Below the pieces are notes generated by a model that was given only the letters and a program-made list of their open reading frames with translations, was not told where the DNA came from and searched no databases. This document shows positions 24,281 to 33,465 of a DNA stretch of 64,000 bases, piece by piece. Within the stretch, counting starts at the first letter, position 1. Each line of letters begins with the position of its first letter. The translations under genes were made by a program, and so were the position numbers. This stretch comes from Pantoea latae. Lineage in GTDB: Bacteria; Pseudomonadota; Gammaproteobacteria; Enterobacterales; Enterobacteriaceae. The DNA lies in contig NZ_MWUE01000024.1 of assembly GCF_002077695.1 (NCBI RefSeq), positions 1-64,000 on the forward strand. The letters are read 5' to 3'.

Positions 24281-24724
24281 GGTGATGCTCCGCTAAAAAC
24301 GAGATGTTATTTTATCACACTAAATTCTCTTGCGCTGGGGTTGCCACAGCAATCTGATTTGCGCGCCGCTTTACAGCAATATCAATAAATTATCGCTATC
24401 CCGCCGCCAGCAGCAGGCCGCAAAGCACCCTGGCAGGGCCAGCCTTACTGAGACATAACGCAACAAAATAGAGGATTTGCTTTACAACTCACCAGGTTAA
24501 GCACTAATGTTCATGAGGCCTTAAGCAACTGCTGGCCTTAATATCCTTTTTGACGTCCCCGCTAAATAATAAAAGCGCCGATTTGTAGCTAAATCATCCA
24601 ATCCGGCGAATAACAGCGCTGTTTCGACTGAATTCACAGCAATGAACCGTTAGCCACAATTCACAATAGCGCTAACGACAAATTCGATGATGAATGTTTT
24701 CCTGATCAAGGTGATGGCAGACAA
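24281..24724. other. 444-nt divergent spacer between zur and the TraF-like gene
   Basis: I see no gene. The left end holds a Zur-like box; the rest is A/T-rich and presumably holds the promoter of the outer-membrane protein gene, but no clear promoter or operator could be assigned. Confidence 0.6.
24301..24323. promoter_or_regulatory. Candidate Zur box upstream of zur
   Basis: The 23-bp stretch beginning GAGATGTTATTTTATCAC matches 17 of 23 positions of the palindromic Zur consensus and is even closer to the E. coli znuA/znuC operator. It lies 20 bp before the zur start codon. Confidence 0.6.
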
Positions 24725-25975
24725 ATGGCGAACAAAACTATCCGGCGCGCAGCGCTTTTATCTCCTGTTGTTTTAAATGCGCTTTTTATCTCTTCTTCGG
24801 CGATAGCTGCGGGCACCTGGTATGATGCGCGCAACGACGCTATGGGCGGCACGGGTGTCGCATCCTCTACGTGGAGTTCCGCCGTGCTGGCGAACCCGGC
24901 GCTGATGACGCGTGCCCAGCCGGACGATAACGTCGGCATTATTTTCCCCTCTGCTGGCCTGCAGATTACCGATAAAGACAAGATGGTCGACAAAGTTGAT
25001 GACATCAGCGATACCGTCGATCGCTATCGCGACGTGATCAACAATCTGACGTTTAGCGACTATCTCAACGGCTATCCGCAGCTCAAGGCGGCGTCTGGCG
25101 ACGTCGCGAACCAGCTGCGCGACCTGCGCGGCAACAAGGCTAACGCCACGGCGGGTGTGGCGCTGGCGGTAACGGTGCCTAACGAAACCCTGCCGTTCGC
25201 CTTTATCACCAAGGCGTACGGCACGGTGCACCTGCGCGCTAACGTGGCGCAGAGCGATATCGCCTATCTGGACGGCGTGGCAAATGGCAGCGTCATTCCC
25301 GTGCCGGGCGACCAGAATAACCTGCGCTCCAGCGCCAACGGCCTGGCGGCGCTGACCACCGACTACGGTATTGCCGTGGCGCACGAATTCAGCGTGGCGG
25401 GCCATCCAGTTTCGCTTGGGGTGACGCCGAAAATCCAGAAAACCTGGCTCTATAACTACACCGCCAGCATCTATAACTACGATAAAAACGACCTCAACGG
25501 CAGCCGCTATCGTAACGACAACACCGGCTTCAACATTGATGCCGGTCTGGCGACGCCGCTGGGCGACAACTGGACGCTGGGCGTCACCGGACAGAACCTG
25601 GTGTCGCGCGATCTGCAGACGAAAGAGACCAACGGCTACCGCGATACCTATCAGATCCGTCCGCTGGTGACCTCTGGCCTGTCATGGAGCGGCGGTCCCT
25701 TTACCGCCGCGCTGGACGTGGACCTGACCGAAACTAAACGCTTTAAATCGCAGGCCAACAGCCAGTACGCTGGCGTCGGCGGCGAGTACCGCGTGCTGGA
25801 CTGGCTGGCGCTGCGCGCCGGCTACCGCGCGGATATGAAATCCGCCGATGAAAACGTCTTTACCGCCGGTTTTGGCGTTTCGCCGTTCCACAACGCGGTG
25901 CATCTGGATCTGGCTGGCTCGGTGGGCGACAACAACACCTGGGGCGCGATGATGCAGCTCGGCTTTAACTTCTGA
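24725..25975 (+). CDS. TraF-like outer-membrane beta-barrel protein (conjugal transfer TraF family)
   Basis: The 416-residue protein begins with a signal peptide (LLSPVVLNALFISSSAIAA, cut near residue 29). The mature start GTWYDARNDAMGGTGVASS...ANPALMT resembles the FadL/TraF_2 type of outer-membrane barrel, and the rest alternates like a barrel and ends in LGFNF with the terminal Phe of outer-membrane proteins. Such proteins are annotated as conjugal transfer TraF family, but no conjugation genes are near, so a chromosomal transport or envelope role is more likely. The start follows AAGGTG. Substrate unknown. Confidence 0.8.
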   Translation: MANKTIRRAALLSPVVLNALFISSSAIAAGTWYDARNDAMGGTGVASSTWSSAVLANPALMTRAQPDDNVGIIFPSAGLQITDKDKMVDKVDDISDTVDRYRDVINNLTFSDYLNGYPQLKAASGDVANQLRDLRGNKANATAGVALAVTVPNETLPFAFITKAYGTVHLRANVAQSDIAYLDGVANGSVIPVPGDQNNLRSSANGLAALTTDYGIAVAHEFSVAGHPVSLGVTPKIQKTWLYNYTASIYNYDKNDLNGSRYRNDNTGFNIDAGLATPLGDNWTLGVTGQNLVSRDLQTKETNGYRDTYQIRPLVTSGLSWSGGPFTAALDVDLTETKRFKSQANSQYAGVGGEYRVLDWLALRAGYRADMKSADENVFTAGFGVSPFHNAVHLDLAGSVGDNNTWGAMMQLGFNF

Positions 25976-25995
25976 CGGCCGTAGTCTGACCTAAA

Positions 25996-26018
25996 CCGGG
26001 CGACGCAGAGTCGCCCGG
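25996..26018 (+). terminator. Hairpin after the TraF-like gene
   Basis: CCGGGCGA / TCGCCCGG (8 bp, 7-nt loop) lies about 20 nt after the stop, without a T tract, so termination would be weak or factor-assisted. Confidence 0.45.
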
Positions 26019-26081
26019 CAGGCCGTTAGTGTGCTATCCTTGCGCAGATTATCATCACCCTTAACGGATTTTCTGCGCTTC

Positions 26082-27077
26082 ATGAGCAATTCTTTCTCCT
26101 CGCAACGTTTTTCCATCGCGCCGATGCTCGACTGGACTGACCGACACTGTCGTTATTTTCATCGCCAGCTGACCGGCGATACCCTGCTGTACACTGAAAT
26201 GGTCACCACCGGCGCCATTATTCACGGCAAGGGCGACTATCTGGCCTATAGCGAAGCGGAACATCCGGTTGCGCTGCAGCTCGGCGGCAGCGATCCGGCG
26301 GCGCTGGCGCAGTGCGCGAAGCTGGCGGAGGAGCGCGGTTACGATGAGGTGAACCTCAACGTCGGCTGTCCGTCCGATCGCGTGCAGAACGGCCGCTTCG
26401 GCGCCTGCCTGATGGGGGAAGCCTCGCTGGTGGCTGAATGTATCGACGCGATGCGCCAGGTGGTCTCGATCCCGGTGACGGTTAAAACCCGTATTGGCAT
26501 CGATCAGCAGGACAGCTATGAATTTCTCACCGATTTTATTGGCACCGTGGCGCAGCGCGGCGGCTGCGACACCTTTATTATCCATGCGCGCAAGGCCTGG
26601 CTTTCCGGGTTGAGCCCTAAAGAGAACCGCGAGATCCCGCCGCTCGACTATCCGCGCGTTTATCAGCTGAAGCGTGATTTTCCGCAGCTGACTGTCGCCA
26701 TCAACGGCGGCGTAAAAACGCTGGAGGAGGCGAAAGCCCATCTGCAGCATCTCGACGGCGTGATGATGGGACGTGAGGCGTACCAGAATCCTGGCCTGCT
26801 GGCGCAGGTCGATCGCGAGCTGTTTGGCCGCGACACACCGATGGCCGATCCGGTCGCGGTGGTACGCAGCATGTATCCCTATATCGAGGCGGAGCTGGCG
26901 AAGGGCACCTATCTGGGCCATGTGACGCGCCATATGCTCGGCCTGTTCCAGGGCATTCCCGGTGCGCGCCAGTGGCGTCGCTACCTGAGCGAGAACGCGC
27001 ACAAGCCGGGCGCGGACGTGCGCGTGCTGGAAGCCGCGCTGGCGCTGGTGGCGGATAAAATCCCGCAGGAAGCCTGA
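26082..27077 (+). CDS. dusA: tRNA-dihydrouridine(20/20a) synthase DusA
   Basis: DusA is an FMN enzyme that reduces uridines 20/20a in the tRNA D-loop. The ATG at 26082 gives 331 residues; the GTG at 26031 is less likely because the family conserves sequence only from [17 protein letters not shown] onward. Signatures are [34 protein letters not shown] with the catalytic Cys in [30 protein letters not shown] and INGGVK. It ends with a good terminator. Confidence 0.97.
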   Translation: MSNSFSSQRFSIAPMLDWTDRHCRYFHRQLTGDTLLYTEMVTTGAIIHGKGDYLAYSEAEHPVALQLGGSDPAALAQCAKLAEERGYDEVNLNVGCPSDRVQNGRFGACLMGEASLVAECIDAMRQVVSIPVTVKTRIGIDQQDSYEFLTDFIGTVAQRGGCDTFIIHARKAWLSGLSPKENREIPPLDYPRVYQLKRDFPQLTVAINGGVKTLEEAKAHLQHLDGVMMGREAYQNPGLLAQVDRELFGRDTPMADPVAVVRSMYPYIEAELAKGTYLGHVTRHMLGLFQGIPGARQWRRYLSENAHKPGADVRVLEAALALVADKIPQEA

Positions 27078-27097
27078 TCATAGCCGTAATGTTGAAA

Positions 27098-27123
27098 AAT
27101 CAGCCTCAGGGCTGGTTTTTTTT
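27098..27123 (+). terminator. Rho-independent terminator after dusA
   Basis: AATCAGCC / GGCTGGTT with a TCAG loop (one G-T pair) runs into an eight-T tract. Confidence 0.9.
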
Positions 27124-27202
27124 ACGCCATAAAACGGTGAATTTCACTAGTGTCAGAGCGCGACGAGTGAGGTTTTATCTTTATTTTCAATTATTTATAA
27201 TC

Positions 27203-27218
27203 TGGCACGCTTCTTGTA
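27203..27218 (+). promoter_or_regulatory. Sigma54-type promoter of pspG
   Basis: TGGCACGCTTCTTGTA matches the -24/-12 form TGGCACG-N4-TTGCA with one mismatch in the -12 box. It is 35 bp before pspG. In E. coli pspG is transcribed by sigma54 RNA polymerase with the activator PspF. Confidence 0.85.
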
Positions 27219-27252
27219 ATAACGCTGTAGAAATAACAAGAGGAGTAGCAAC

Positions 27253-27519
27253 GTGGAAATTTTATTCGTTCTGGGCTTTTTTCTGATGCTGCTGGTGACC
27301 GGCGTCTCGCTGCTGGGCGTGCTGGCGGCGCTGGTGGTGGCGACGCTGCTGATGTTTGTCGGCGGGCTATTTGCACTTGTAATCAAACTGTTGCCGTGGC
27401 TGGTGTTGGCGCTGGTGGCCGCCTGGGTGTATCGCGCCTTTTGCGGCGACGATCGTGAACGGGCACGACGTAAGCTGCGTCGCAAAATCAGCAGGTTAGA
27501 TCGTCGTCGCGGCTATTAA
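27253..27519 (+). CDS. pspG: Envelope stress (phage shock) protein PspG
   Basis: PspG is an inner-membrane effector of the phage shock response. The protein has 88 residues (E. coli 80), with two hydrophobic segments containing the conserved GFF.MLLVTGVSLLG and IKLLPWLVLALVAAWV stretches and a basic tail (ARRKLRRKISRLDRRRGY) richer in Arg than in E. coli. The start is GTG after AGGAG. Its sigma54-type promoter sits just upstream; the rest of the psp operon is not in the window. Confidence 0.94.
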   Translation: MEILFVLGFFLMLLVTGVSLLGVLAALVVATLLMFVGGLFALVIKLLPWLVLALVAAWVYRAFCGDDRERARRKLRRKISRLDRRRGY

Positions 27520-27661
27520 TTGCGGGTGCGATCACAGAGTAACAACCTGCTTATGCCGGTTTTGCAATTAAACATATTTTTTACTTATGTTTTCTGCCAG
27601 GATGATTGCCGTTGAGTCGACAAGCATTCATCGCCGCTGTCCCTACACCAGCGCGAACGAT

Positions 27662-27693
27662 AAAAAGAAAAGGGGCTTCCTACGGGAAGCCCC
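27662..27693 (-). terminator. Rho-independent terminator of qorA
   Basis: On the minus strand GGGGCTTCC / GGAAGCCCC (9 bp) is followed by a TTTTCTTTTT tract, 16 nt after the qorA stop. Confidence 0.92.
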
Positions 27694-27708
27694 GCTTGCA
27701 TTTAGAGA

Positions 27709-28692
27709 TCAGGGAATAAGCAGGCTGGAGCCCTGGGTGCTGCGGCTCTCCAGCGTCTGATGCGCCCGCGCCGCCTCTTTTAAAGGGAATTTCTGCTGCT
27801 CCGGCACCTCGACCTTGATGGCGCCGCTGGCCAGCAGCGAGAAAAGATCGTTGCTGGCGTGCTCCAGCTCGTCACGCGTGGTGATATAGCCGTAGAGCGA
27901 GGGACGAGTGACAAACAGCGAGCCTTTCTGGTTGAGCACGCTTAAATCGACGCCGGTCACCGGCCCGGAAGCATTACCAAAACTCACCATCAGTCCCTGA
28001 CGACGCAGCGAGTCGAGCGACGCTTCCCAGGTATCTTTCCCCACCGAATCGTACACCACCGCCACTTTTTTGCCGTCAGTGAACTGGCTGACGCGCTCGG
28101 CGATATTCTCTTCGCGATAGTTGATGGTCGCCCAGGCGCCCGCCGCTTTCGCCAGTGCGGCTTTTTCCGCCGAGCCGACGGTGCCGATCAGGTGCGCGCC
28201 AAGCGCTTTCGCCCACTGGCAGGCGATCAGGCCGACGCCGCCCGCCGCCGCATGAAACAGGAAAACTTCATCCGGCTTCACCTGATAGGTCTGGCGCAGC
28301 AGATAGTGCACGGTTAGCCCCTTCAGAAAGCTGGCGGCGCCCTGTTCGAAGCTGATGGCATCCGGCAGCAGCATCAGGCGATCCTCCGCCACGTTGTGCA
28401 GTTCGCTGTAGGCGCCCAGCGCCGCCTGGCAGTAGACCACGCGATCGCCCGGCTTAAAGCGCGTCACCGCGCTGCCGACGCGTTTCACCACGCCCGCCGC
28501 CTCGGTGCCAAGGCCCGAAGGCAGGGCGGCGACCGGATAAAGCCCGCTGCGCACGTAGGTATCGATATAGTTAATGCCGATGGCGCGGTTCTCAACCTGC
28601 ACTTCGCGTTCAGCAGGATCGGCAGGATCGACGTCTACCCATTGCAATACCTCAGGCCCGCCCGGCGCGGTGAACTGAATACGCTTTGCCAT
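27709..28692 (-). CDS. qorA: NADPH:quinone reductase QorA
   Basis: QorA reduces quinones with NADPH. It belongs to the zinc-free medium-chain dehydrogenase family and has 327 residues, as in E. coli. The GroES-like fold is at 1-120 (RAIGINYIDTYVRSGLYP), the Rossmann fold has AAAGGVGLIACQWAKALGAHLIGTVGS near 150, and SRSTQGSSLLIP ends the protein. The minus-strand ATG follows AGGAGT. It is divergent from dnaB with a 95-bp gap, the same layout as in E. coli. Confidence 0.96.
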   Translation of the reverse strand: MAKRIQFTAPGGPEVLQWVDVDPADPAEREVQVENRAIGINYIDTYVRSGLYPVAALPSGLGTEAAGVVKRVGSAVTRFKPGDRVVYCQAALGAYSELHNVAEDRLMLLPDAISFEQGAASFLKGLTVHYLLRQTYQVKPDEVFLFHAAAGGVGLIACQWAKALGAHLIGTVGSAEKAALAKAAGAWATINYREENIAERVSQFTDGKKVAVVYDSVGKDTWEASLDSLRRQGLMVSFGNASGPVTGVDLSVLNQKGSLFVTRPSLYGYITTRDELEHASNDLFSLLASGAIKVEVPEQQKFPLKEAARAHQTLESRSTQGSSLLIP

Positions 28693-28787
28693 TTTTACTC
28701 CTGTGATTGTTCAACATGAGGCGTGAGAGGCGCGCCGCCATAAGGTATACTGGCGCGTCCCCTCAGAAGATCGGTATTGCACTCACT

Positions 28788-30194
28788 ATGGCAGGAAATA
28801 AACCCACCAACAAATCGAACGACACGCCCGACCGGCAGCTGGAAGGTATCAAAATGCCGCCGCACTCGATTGAAGCGGAGCAGTCGGTGCTGGGTGGGTT
28901 GATGCTGGATAACGAGCGCTGGGACAACGTCTCCGAGCGCGTCGTGGCGGAAGACTTCTTCAACCGCTCGCACCGTCTGATCTTTTCCGAGATGCAGCGT
29001 CTGCTGGAAGCGGGCCAGCCCATCGATCTCATCACCCTGTCGGAGTCGCTGGAAACGCGTGGCGAGCTGGAGATGGCGGGCGGATTCGCCTATCTGGCGG
29101 AGCTGGCGAAAAATACCCCCAGCGCGGCGAACATCGGCGCCTATGCGGATATCGTGCGTGAACGCGCGGTAGTGCGCGAGATGATCTCGGTGGCGAATCA
29201 GATCGCTGACGCCGGCTACGATCCTCAGGGCCGCAACAGCGACGAGCTGCTCGACTTCGCCGAGTCCAACGTATTCAAGATCGCCGAGTCGCGCGCCAAC
29301 AAGGATGAAGGGCCGAAGAACATCCAGGAAGTGCTGGAGGCCACGGTGTCGCGCATCGAATCGCTGGTGTCGACGCCGCACGACGGCGTCACCGGCGTCG
29401 ATACCGGCTATCAGGATCTGAATAAAAAGACCGCCGGCCTGCAGCCCTCGGATCTGATTATCGTCGCGGCGCGTCCGTCGATGGGTAAAACCACCTTCGC
29501 CATGAACCTGTGCGAAAACGCCGCGATGCTGCACGACAAGCCGGTGTTGATCTTCAGCCTCGAAATGCCCAGCGAGCAGATCATGATGCGTATGCTGGCG
29601 TCGCTGTCGCGCGTCGATCAGACCCGCATTCGTACCGGCCAGCTCGACGACGAGGACTGGGCGCGCATCTCCGGCACCATGGGCATCCTGCTGGAGAAGA
29701 AGAATATGTATATCGACGACTCTTCCGGCCTGACGCCGACCGAAGTGCGTTCGCGCGCGCGACGCATCTTCCGCGAAAACGGCGGCCTGAGCATGATCAT
29801 GATCGACTACCTGCAGCTGATGCGCGTGCCGGCGCTCTCCGACAACCGTACGCTGGAGATTGCCGAGATCTCGCGCTCGCTGAAGGCGCTGGCGAAAGAA
29901 CTCAACGTGCCGGTGGTGGCGCTGTCGCAGCTGAACCGATCGCTGGAGCAGCGCGCCGATAAACGTCCGGTCAACTCCGATCTGCGTGAGTCAGGCTCTA
30001 TCGAGCAGGACGCCGACCTGATTATGTTTATCTACCGCGATGAGGTTTACCACGAAAACAGCGATCTCAAAGGCATCGCCGAGATTATCCTGGGTAAACA
30101 GCGTAACGGTCCAATCGGCACGGTGCGCCTGACCTTTAACGGTCAGTGGTCGCGCTTTGATAACTACGCTGGTCCGGCCTACGACGACGAATAA
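28788..30194 (+). CDS. dnaB: Replicative DNA helicase DnaB
   Basis: DnaB is the hexameric 5'-3' helicase that unwinds the replication fork. The ATG at 28788 (MAGNKP) gives 468 residues (E. coli 471); the longer reading from 28707 has no homology. The N-terminal primase-binding domain (PPHSIEAEQSVLGGLMLDNERWD) is at about 25-170, a linker follows, and the RecA-like ATPase has Walker A ARPSMGKTTF, Walker B MIMIDYLQLMR and the C-terminal FNGQWSRFDNYAGP. No intein is present. Confidence 0.98.
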   Translation: MAGNKPTNKSNDTPDRQLEGIKMPPHSIEAEQSVLGGLMLDNERWDNVSERVVAEDFFNRSHRLIFSEMQRLLEAGQPIDLITLSESLETRGELEMAGGFAYLAELAKNTPSAANIGAYADIVRERAVVREMISVANQIADAGYDPQGRNSDELLDFAESNVFKIAESRANKDEGPKNIQEVLEATVSRIESLVSTPHDGVTGVDTGYQDLNKKTAGLQPSDLIIVAARPSMGKTTFAMNLCENAAMLHDKPVLIFSLEMPSEQIMMRMLASLSRVDQTRIRTGQLDDEDWARISGTMGILLEKKNMYIDDSSGLTPTEVRSRARRIFRENGGLSMIMIDYLQLMRVPALSDNRTLEIAEISRSLKALAKELNVPVVALSQLNRSLEQRADKRPVNSDLRESGSIEQDADLIMFIYRDEVYHENSDLKGIAEIILGKQRNGPIGTVRLTFNGQWSRFDNYAGPAYDDE

Positions 30195-30204
30195 GCTCGC
30201 CGCA

Positions 30205-30229
30205 CGGCATGCACGATCTGTGCATGCCG
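30205..30229 (+). terminator. Hairpin after dnaB
   Basis: CGGCATGCAC / GTGCATGCCG, a perfect 10-bp stem with a 5-nt loop, lies 10 nt after the dnaB stop; no T tract follows. Confidence 0.5.
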
Positions 30230-30317
30230 CCTCGCATCATCAGAAAATAGTGTTGGACAACCCCGCCGTTAATCGGGTTATCTGTATCACAGCGCACGTT
30301 TACGCACTGGAAGCAGC

Positions 30318-30809
30318 ATGACTCACGTAGATGATTACGACCTGAAAATACTGACCTTATTACAATCCAACGGCCGCTTAACCAATCAGGAACTGAGCGA
30401 TCTGGTGGGCCTGTCAGCCTCGCAATGTTCGCGTCGCCGCATCAACCTCGAACAGGCGAATTTAATCCTCGGCTACCATGCGCGTCTGTCGCCAGATGCG
30501 ATTGGCCTGGGCATGGTGGGACTGATTGAGGTGCGGCTGATTAATCATACCGCTGAATATGTCGACAGCTTTCATCGCATGGTGGAGCAGGAAGAGGCGA
30601 TCGTCGACGCCTATAAAACCACCGGCGACGCCGATTATCTGCTCAAGGTGGCGGTGGCGGACCTCGCTTCGCTGAGCGCGCTGATCAGCCAGTTGGTGGC
30701 AGGGCATCAAAGCGTCTCCCACGTAAAAACCTCGGTGGTGCTGGGCCGCCTGAAAGAGAACGGCCTGATGATGTCGCCCGAGCACAAAGTGCGCCAAAAG
30801 AGTGCATGA
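30318..30809 (+). CDS. Lrp/AsnC family transcriptional regulator
   Basis: The 163-residue protein has the Lrp layout: an N-terminal helix-turn-helix (DYDLKILTLLQSNGRLTNQELSDLVGLSASQCSRRRINLE, about 5-45) and a C-terminal RAM ligand domain (about 70-150, with VDAYKTTGDADYLLKVAV). Such regulators usually sense amino acids. It occupies the place of alr in the E. coli order dnaB-alr-tyrB and is followed on the same strand by a YitT-type membrane protein that it may control. The specific regulator name is not clear. Confidence 0.88.
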   Translation: MTHVDDYDLKILTLLQSNGRLTNQELSDLVGLSASQCSRRRINLEQANLILGYHARLSPDAIGLGMVGLIEVRLINHTAEYVDSFHRMVEQEEAIVDAYKTTGDADYLLKVAVADLASLSALISQLVAGHQSVSHVKTSVVLGRLKENGLMMSPEHKVRQKSA

Positions 30810-30988
30810 TGCGCTTATTTGGTGCGCCCGATGGCCAGCTAATGCAAAAGGTACGCACAGTTTCCCGAATTTGTGCATGAATTGACGGTTTTGCCGCAAG
30901 GCGTGCGCAAAAATACGCAATAAAAGCGCCTTAGTTATCAACTGGATAATCACTGGCACCTGCCGAAGGCGGCACAAAGCCGACGGTA

Positions 30989-31005
30989 TGGTGCGTTTTT
31001 TGCAT
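30989..31005 (+). promoter_or_regulatory. Weak sigma54-like promoter candidate before yitT-type gene
   Basis: TGGTGCGTTTTTTGCAT keeps the GG-N10-GC spacing of -24/-12 promoters, but the first box differs from TGGCACG. It ends 46 bp before the coding start. Confidence 0.25.
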
Positions 31006-31050
31006 TTAACCGGCACTCTTTTCTGCCTTTGACTGCAATGAGATTACCTG

Positions 31051-31665
31051 ATGGATAACGTCGTTGAACCTACCCGCATTCCCCATTCGCGCATTGAAGA
31101 CGCGCTGGCGATCCTGCTCGGCACGCTGATGGTCTCTTTCGGCGTCATTATGTTGAAACAGGCGGGCGCACTGACCGGCAGCACCGCCGGCATCGCCTTT
31201 TTAATCAGCTACCTGTCGCCGCTCTCGTTCGGCAGCGCCTTTTTCCTGATCAACCTGCCGTTCTACTGGCTGGCGGTGCGCCGCATGGGATGGGAATTCA
31301 CCCTGAAAACCTTCTGCGCGGTGGGTCTGGTCTCGCTCTTCACCCATCTTCACCCGCTGTTCGTGCACTTTTCCGCGCTCAATCCCTTTTATGCGACACT
31401 GTTCGGTAACGTGATCATGGGCATTGGGTTTATAGTGTTGTTTCGTCATAAAGCGAGCCTGGGCGGAATCAATATTCTGGCGCTGTGGCTGCAGGATCGT
31501 ACCGGTCTGCGCGCCGGAAAACTGCAAATGGCCGTCGACACCTGCGTCGTGCTGGCGTCACTGTTCGTCGTCAGCGTGCCGATGCTGCTGGCATCGGTGG
31601 CGGGCGCGGTGATCCTTAACCTGATTATCGCCATGAACCATCGTCCCGGACGGTACATGGTTTAA
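31051..31665 (+). CDS. YitT family membrane protein
   Basis: This 204-residue protein has about five to six hydrophobic segments and the YitT/DUF161 signatures GTLMVSFGVIMLKQAGALTGSTAGIAFLIS and GNVIMGIGFIVLFRHKASLGGINILALWLQDRTG. It lacks the C-terminal cytosolic DUF2179 domain found in many YitT proteins. Function of the family is not established; a transporter role is possible. It follows the Lrp-type gene by 241 bp, so separate promoters are likely. Confidence 0.85.
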   Translation: MDNVVEPTRIPHSRIEDALAILLGTLMVSFGVIMLKQAGALTGSTAGIAFLISYLSPLSFGSAFFLINLPFYWLAVRRMGWEFTLKTFCAVGLVSLFTHLHPLFVHFSALNPFYATLFGNVIMGIGFIVLFRHKASLGGINILALWLQDRTGLRAGKLQMAVDTCVVLASLFVVSVPMLLASVAGAVILNLIIAMNHRPGRYMV

Positions 31666-31713
31666 TGCTGCATACACCTCTGTTTTTTACGACCACTCAT
31701 GGAGATCTGCACC

Positions 31714-32907
31714 GTGTTTCAAAACGTTGATGCCTACGCCGGCGATCCGATTCTGTCGCTGATGGAAACCTTTAAACAGGATCCGCGCGCTCATAAAGTC
31801 AATCTCAGCATCGGCCTCTACTACGACGAGCAGGGCATCATTCCTCAGCTCCAGGCGGTCGCCGCCGCAGAAGAGCAGCTCAAGGCCGAGCCGCAGCAGG
31901 CGTCGCTCTATCTGCCGATGGAAGGCCTCAACGCCTACCGCAGCGCCATTGCGCCGCTGCTGTTTGGCGCGGAACACCCGATGCTGAAGGCGAACCGCAT
32001 TGCGTCAATTCAGACGCTGGGCGGCTCCGGCGCGCTGAAAGTGGGCGCGGATTTCCTCAAGCGCTATTTCCCGAATTCTGGCGTCTGGGTCAGCGACCCG
32101 ACCTGGGACAACCACGTGGCGATTTTCAACGGCGCCGGCTTCGAGGTGAATACCTATCCGTGGTACGACGCCGAAACCAACGGCGTGAAATTCGACGCCT
32201 TCCTCGCCGCGCTGAGCGCGCTGCCGACGAGGAGCATCGTGCTGCTGCATCCCTGCTGTCATAACCCGACCGGCGCCGATCTCACTGACGCGCAGTGGGA
32301 CCAGACCGTCGAGGTGCTGAAAGCGCAGGAGCTGATCCCGTTCCTGGATATCGCCTATCAGGGCTTCGGCGCGGGCATGGAAGCGGACGCCTACGCTATC
32401 CGCGCTATCGCCGCCGCGGGCCTGCCGGCGCTGGTCAGCAACTCCTTCTCGAAGATTTTCTCACTGTATGGCGAGCGCGTCGGCGGCCTCTCTATCGTCT
32501 GCGACAGCGCCGACGAAGCAGGCCGCGTGCTGGGCCAGCTGAAGGCGACGGTACGCCGCAACTACTCCAGCCCGCCGAACTTCGGCGCGCAGGTGGTGGC
32601 GCGCGTGCTGAACGACGCCGCCCTGAAAGCGAACTGGCTGGCGGAAGTAGAAGCGATGCGCCTGCGTATTATCGCCATGCGTAAAACGCTGGTGGATGTG
32701 CTCAGCACCGCGCTGCCGGGCAAAAACTTCGACTATCTGCTGAAGCAGCGCGGCATGTTCAGCTATACCGGCCTGAGCGCTCAGCAGGTCGATCGCCTGC
32801 GCGAAGAGTTCGGCATCTATCTGGTCGGCAGCGGCCGTATCTGCGTCGCCGGTCTTAACAGCAATAATGTACAGCAGGTAGCGCAGGCGTTTGCCGCCGT
32901 GATGTAA
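31714..32907 (+). CDS. tyrB: Aromatic-amino-acid aminotransferase TyrB
   Basis: TyrB is a PLP enzyme that transaminates 4-hydroxyphenylpyruvate and phenylpyruvate to tyrosine and phenylalanine. The GTG at 31714 gives 397 residues, the E. coli length, and E. coli tyrB also starts with GTG; GGAGAT lies upstream. The longer reading from an ATG-like start at 31699 adds five unsupported residues. The PLP Lys lies in [17 protein letters not shown] near 247; [13 protein letters not shown] and the [11 protein letters not shown] end region bind cofactor and substrate carboxylate. No clear TyrR box was found. Confidence 0.97.
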   Translation: MFQNVDAYAGDPILSLMETFKQDPRAHKVNLSIGLYYDEQGIIPQLQAVAAAEEQLKAEPQQASLYLPMEGLNAYRSAIAPLLFGAEHPMLKANRIASIQTLGGSGALKVGADFLKRYFPNSGVWVSDPTWDNHVAIFNGAGFEVNTYPWYDAETNGVKFDAFLAALSALPTRSIVLLHPCCHNPTGADLTDAQWDQTVEVLKAQELIPFLDIAYQGFGAGMEADAYAIRAIAAAGLPALVSNSFSKIFSLYGERVGGLSIVCDSADEAGRVLGQLKATVRRNYSSPPNFGAQVVARVLNDAALKANWLAEVEAMRLRIIAMRKTLVDVLSTALPGKNFDYLLKQRGMFSYTGLSAQQVDRLREEFGIYLVGSGRICVAGLNSNNVQQVAQAFAAVM

Positions 32908-32944
32908 GCGAAATCACCCGCGTCTCTACCTTGTTCCAGAGACA

Positions 32945-32974
32945 AACCGTCAGCGCAGGCTGGCGGTTTTTTTT
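32945..32974 (+). terminator. Rho-independent terminator after tyrB
   Basis: AACCGTCAGC / GCTGGCGGTT (10 bp with one wobble, GCAG loop) is followed by eight T. Confidence 0.92.
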
Positions 32975-33042
32975 CGCCTTCAGGTTTACCTTTCCGCGAC
33001 TTATTGCACACTTAAACGGTGTTATTAACTCAGGAACATCGC

Positions 33043-33465
33043 ATGTGGCATCAACAAACCCTCACGCTCGGTGAGAAATCGCGCGGTTTTCATCTGGTCA
33101 CCGACGAGATTGTCAGCCAGATCCCGGCGCTGGCGCAGCTGCAAACTGGCCTGCTGCACCTGCTGCTGCAGCACACCTCCGCATCGCTGACGCTGAATGA
33201 AAACTGCGATCCCACGGTGCGCAGCGATATGGAAAACCATTTTATGCGCCACGTTCCCGAAGAGGCGCCTTACCAGCACGACTATGAAGGGCGCGACGAT
33301 ATGCCGGCGCATATCAAATCCTCCTTGCTCGGCGTCTCGCTGCTGCTGCCGGTTCAGCGCGGCAAACTGATGCTGGGCACCTGGCAGGGCATCTGGTTAG
33401 GAGAACATCGCATACACGGCGGCGCGCGACGCATCGTCGCCACATTACAAGGGGAGTCGACATGA
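33043..33465 (+). CDS. yjbQ: YjbQ, UPF0047 family protein
   Basis: The 140-residue protein matches E. coli YjbQ (138 aa): [45 protein letters not shown] and [16 protein letters not shown]. The family has a conserved His/Asp cluster and E. coli YjbQ shows weak thiamin phosphate synthase activity; the physiological role is unknown. The ATG at 33043 was chosen over an in-frame TTG-type start at 33019. Its stop overlaps the start of yjbR by four bases, so the two are cotranslated. Confidence 0.95.
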   Translation: MWHQQTLTLGEKSRGFHLVTDEIVSQIPALAQLQTGLLHLLLQHTSASLTLNENCDPTVRSDMENHFMRHVPEEAPYQHDYEGRDDMPAHIKSSLLGVSLLLPVQRGKLMLGTWQGIWLGEHRIHGGARRIVATLQGEST

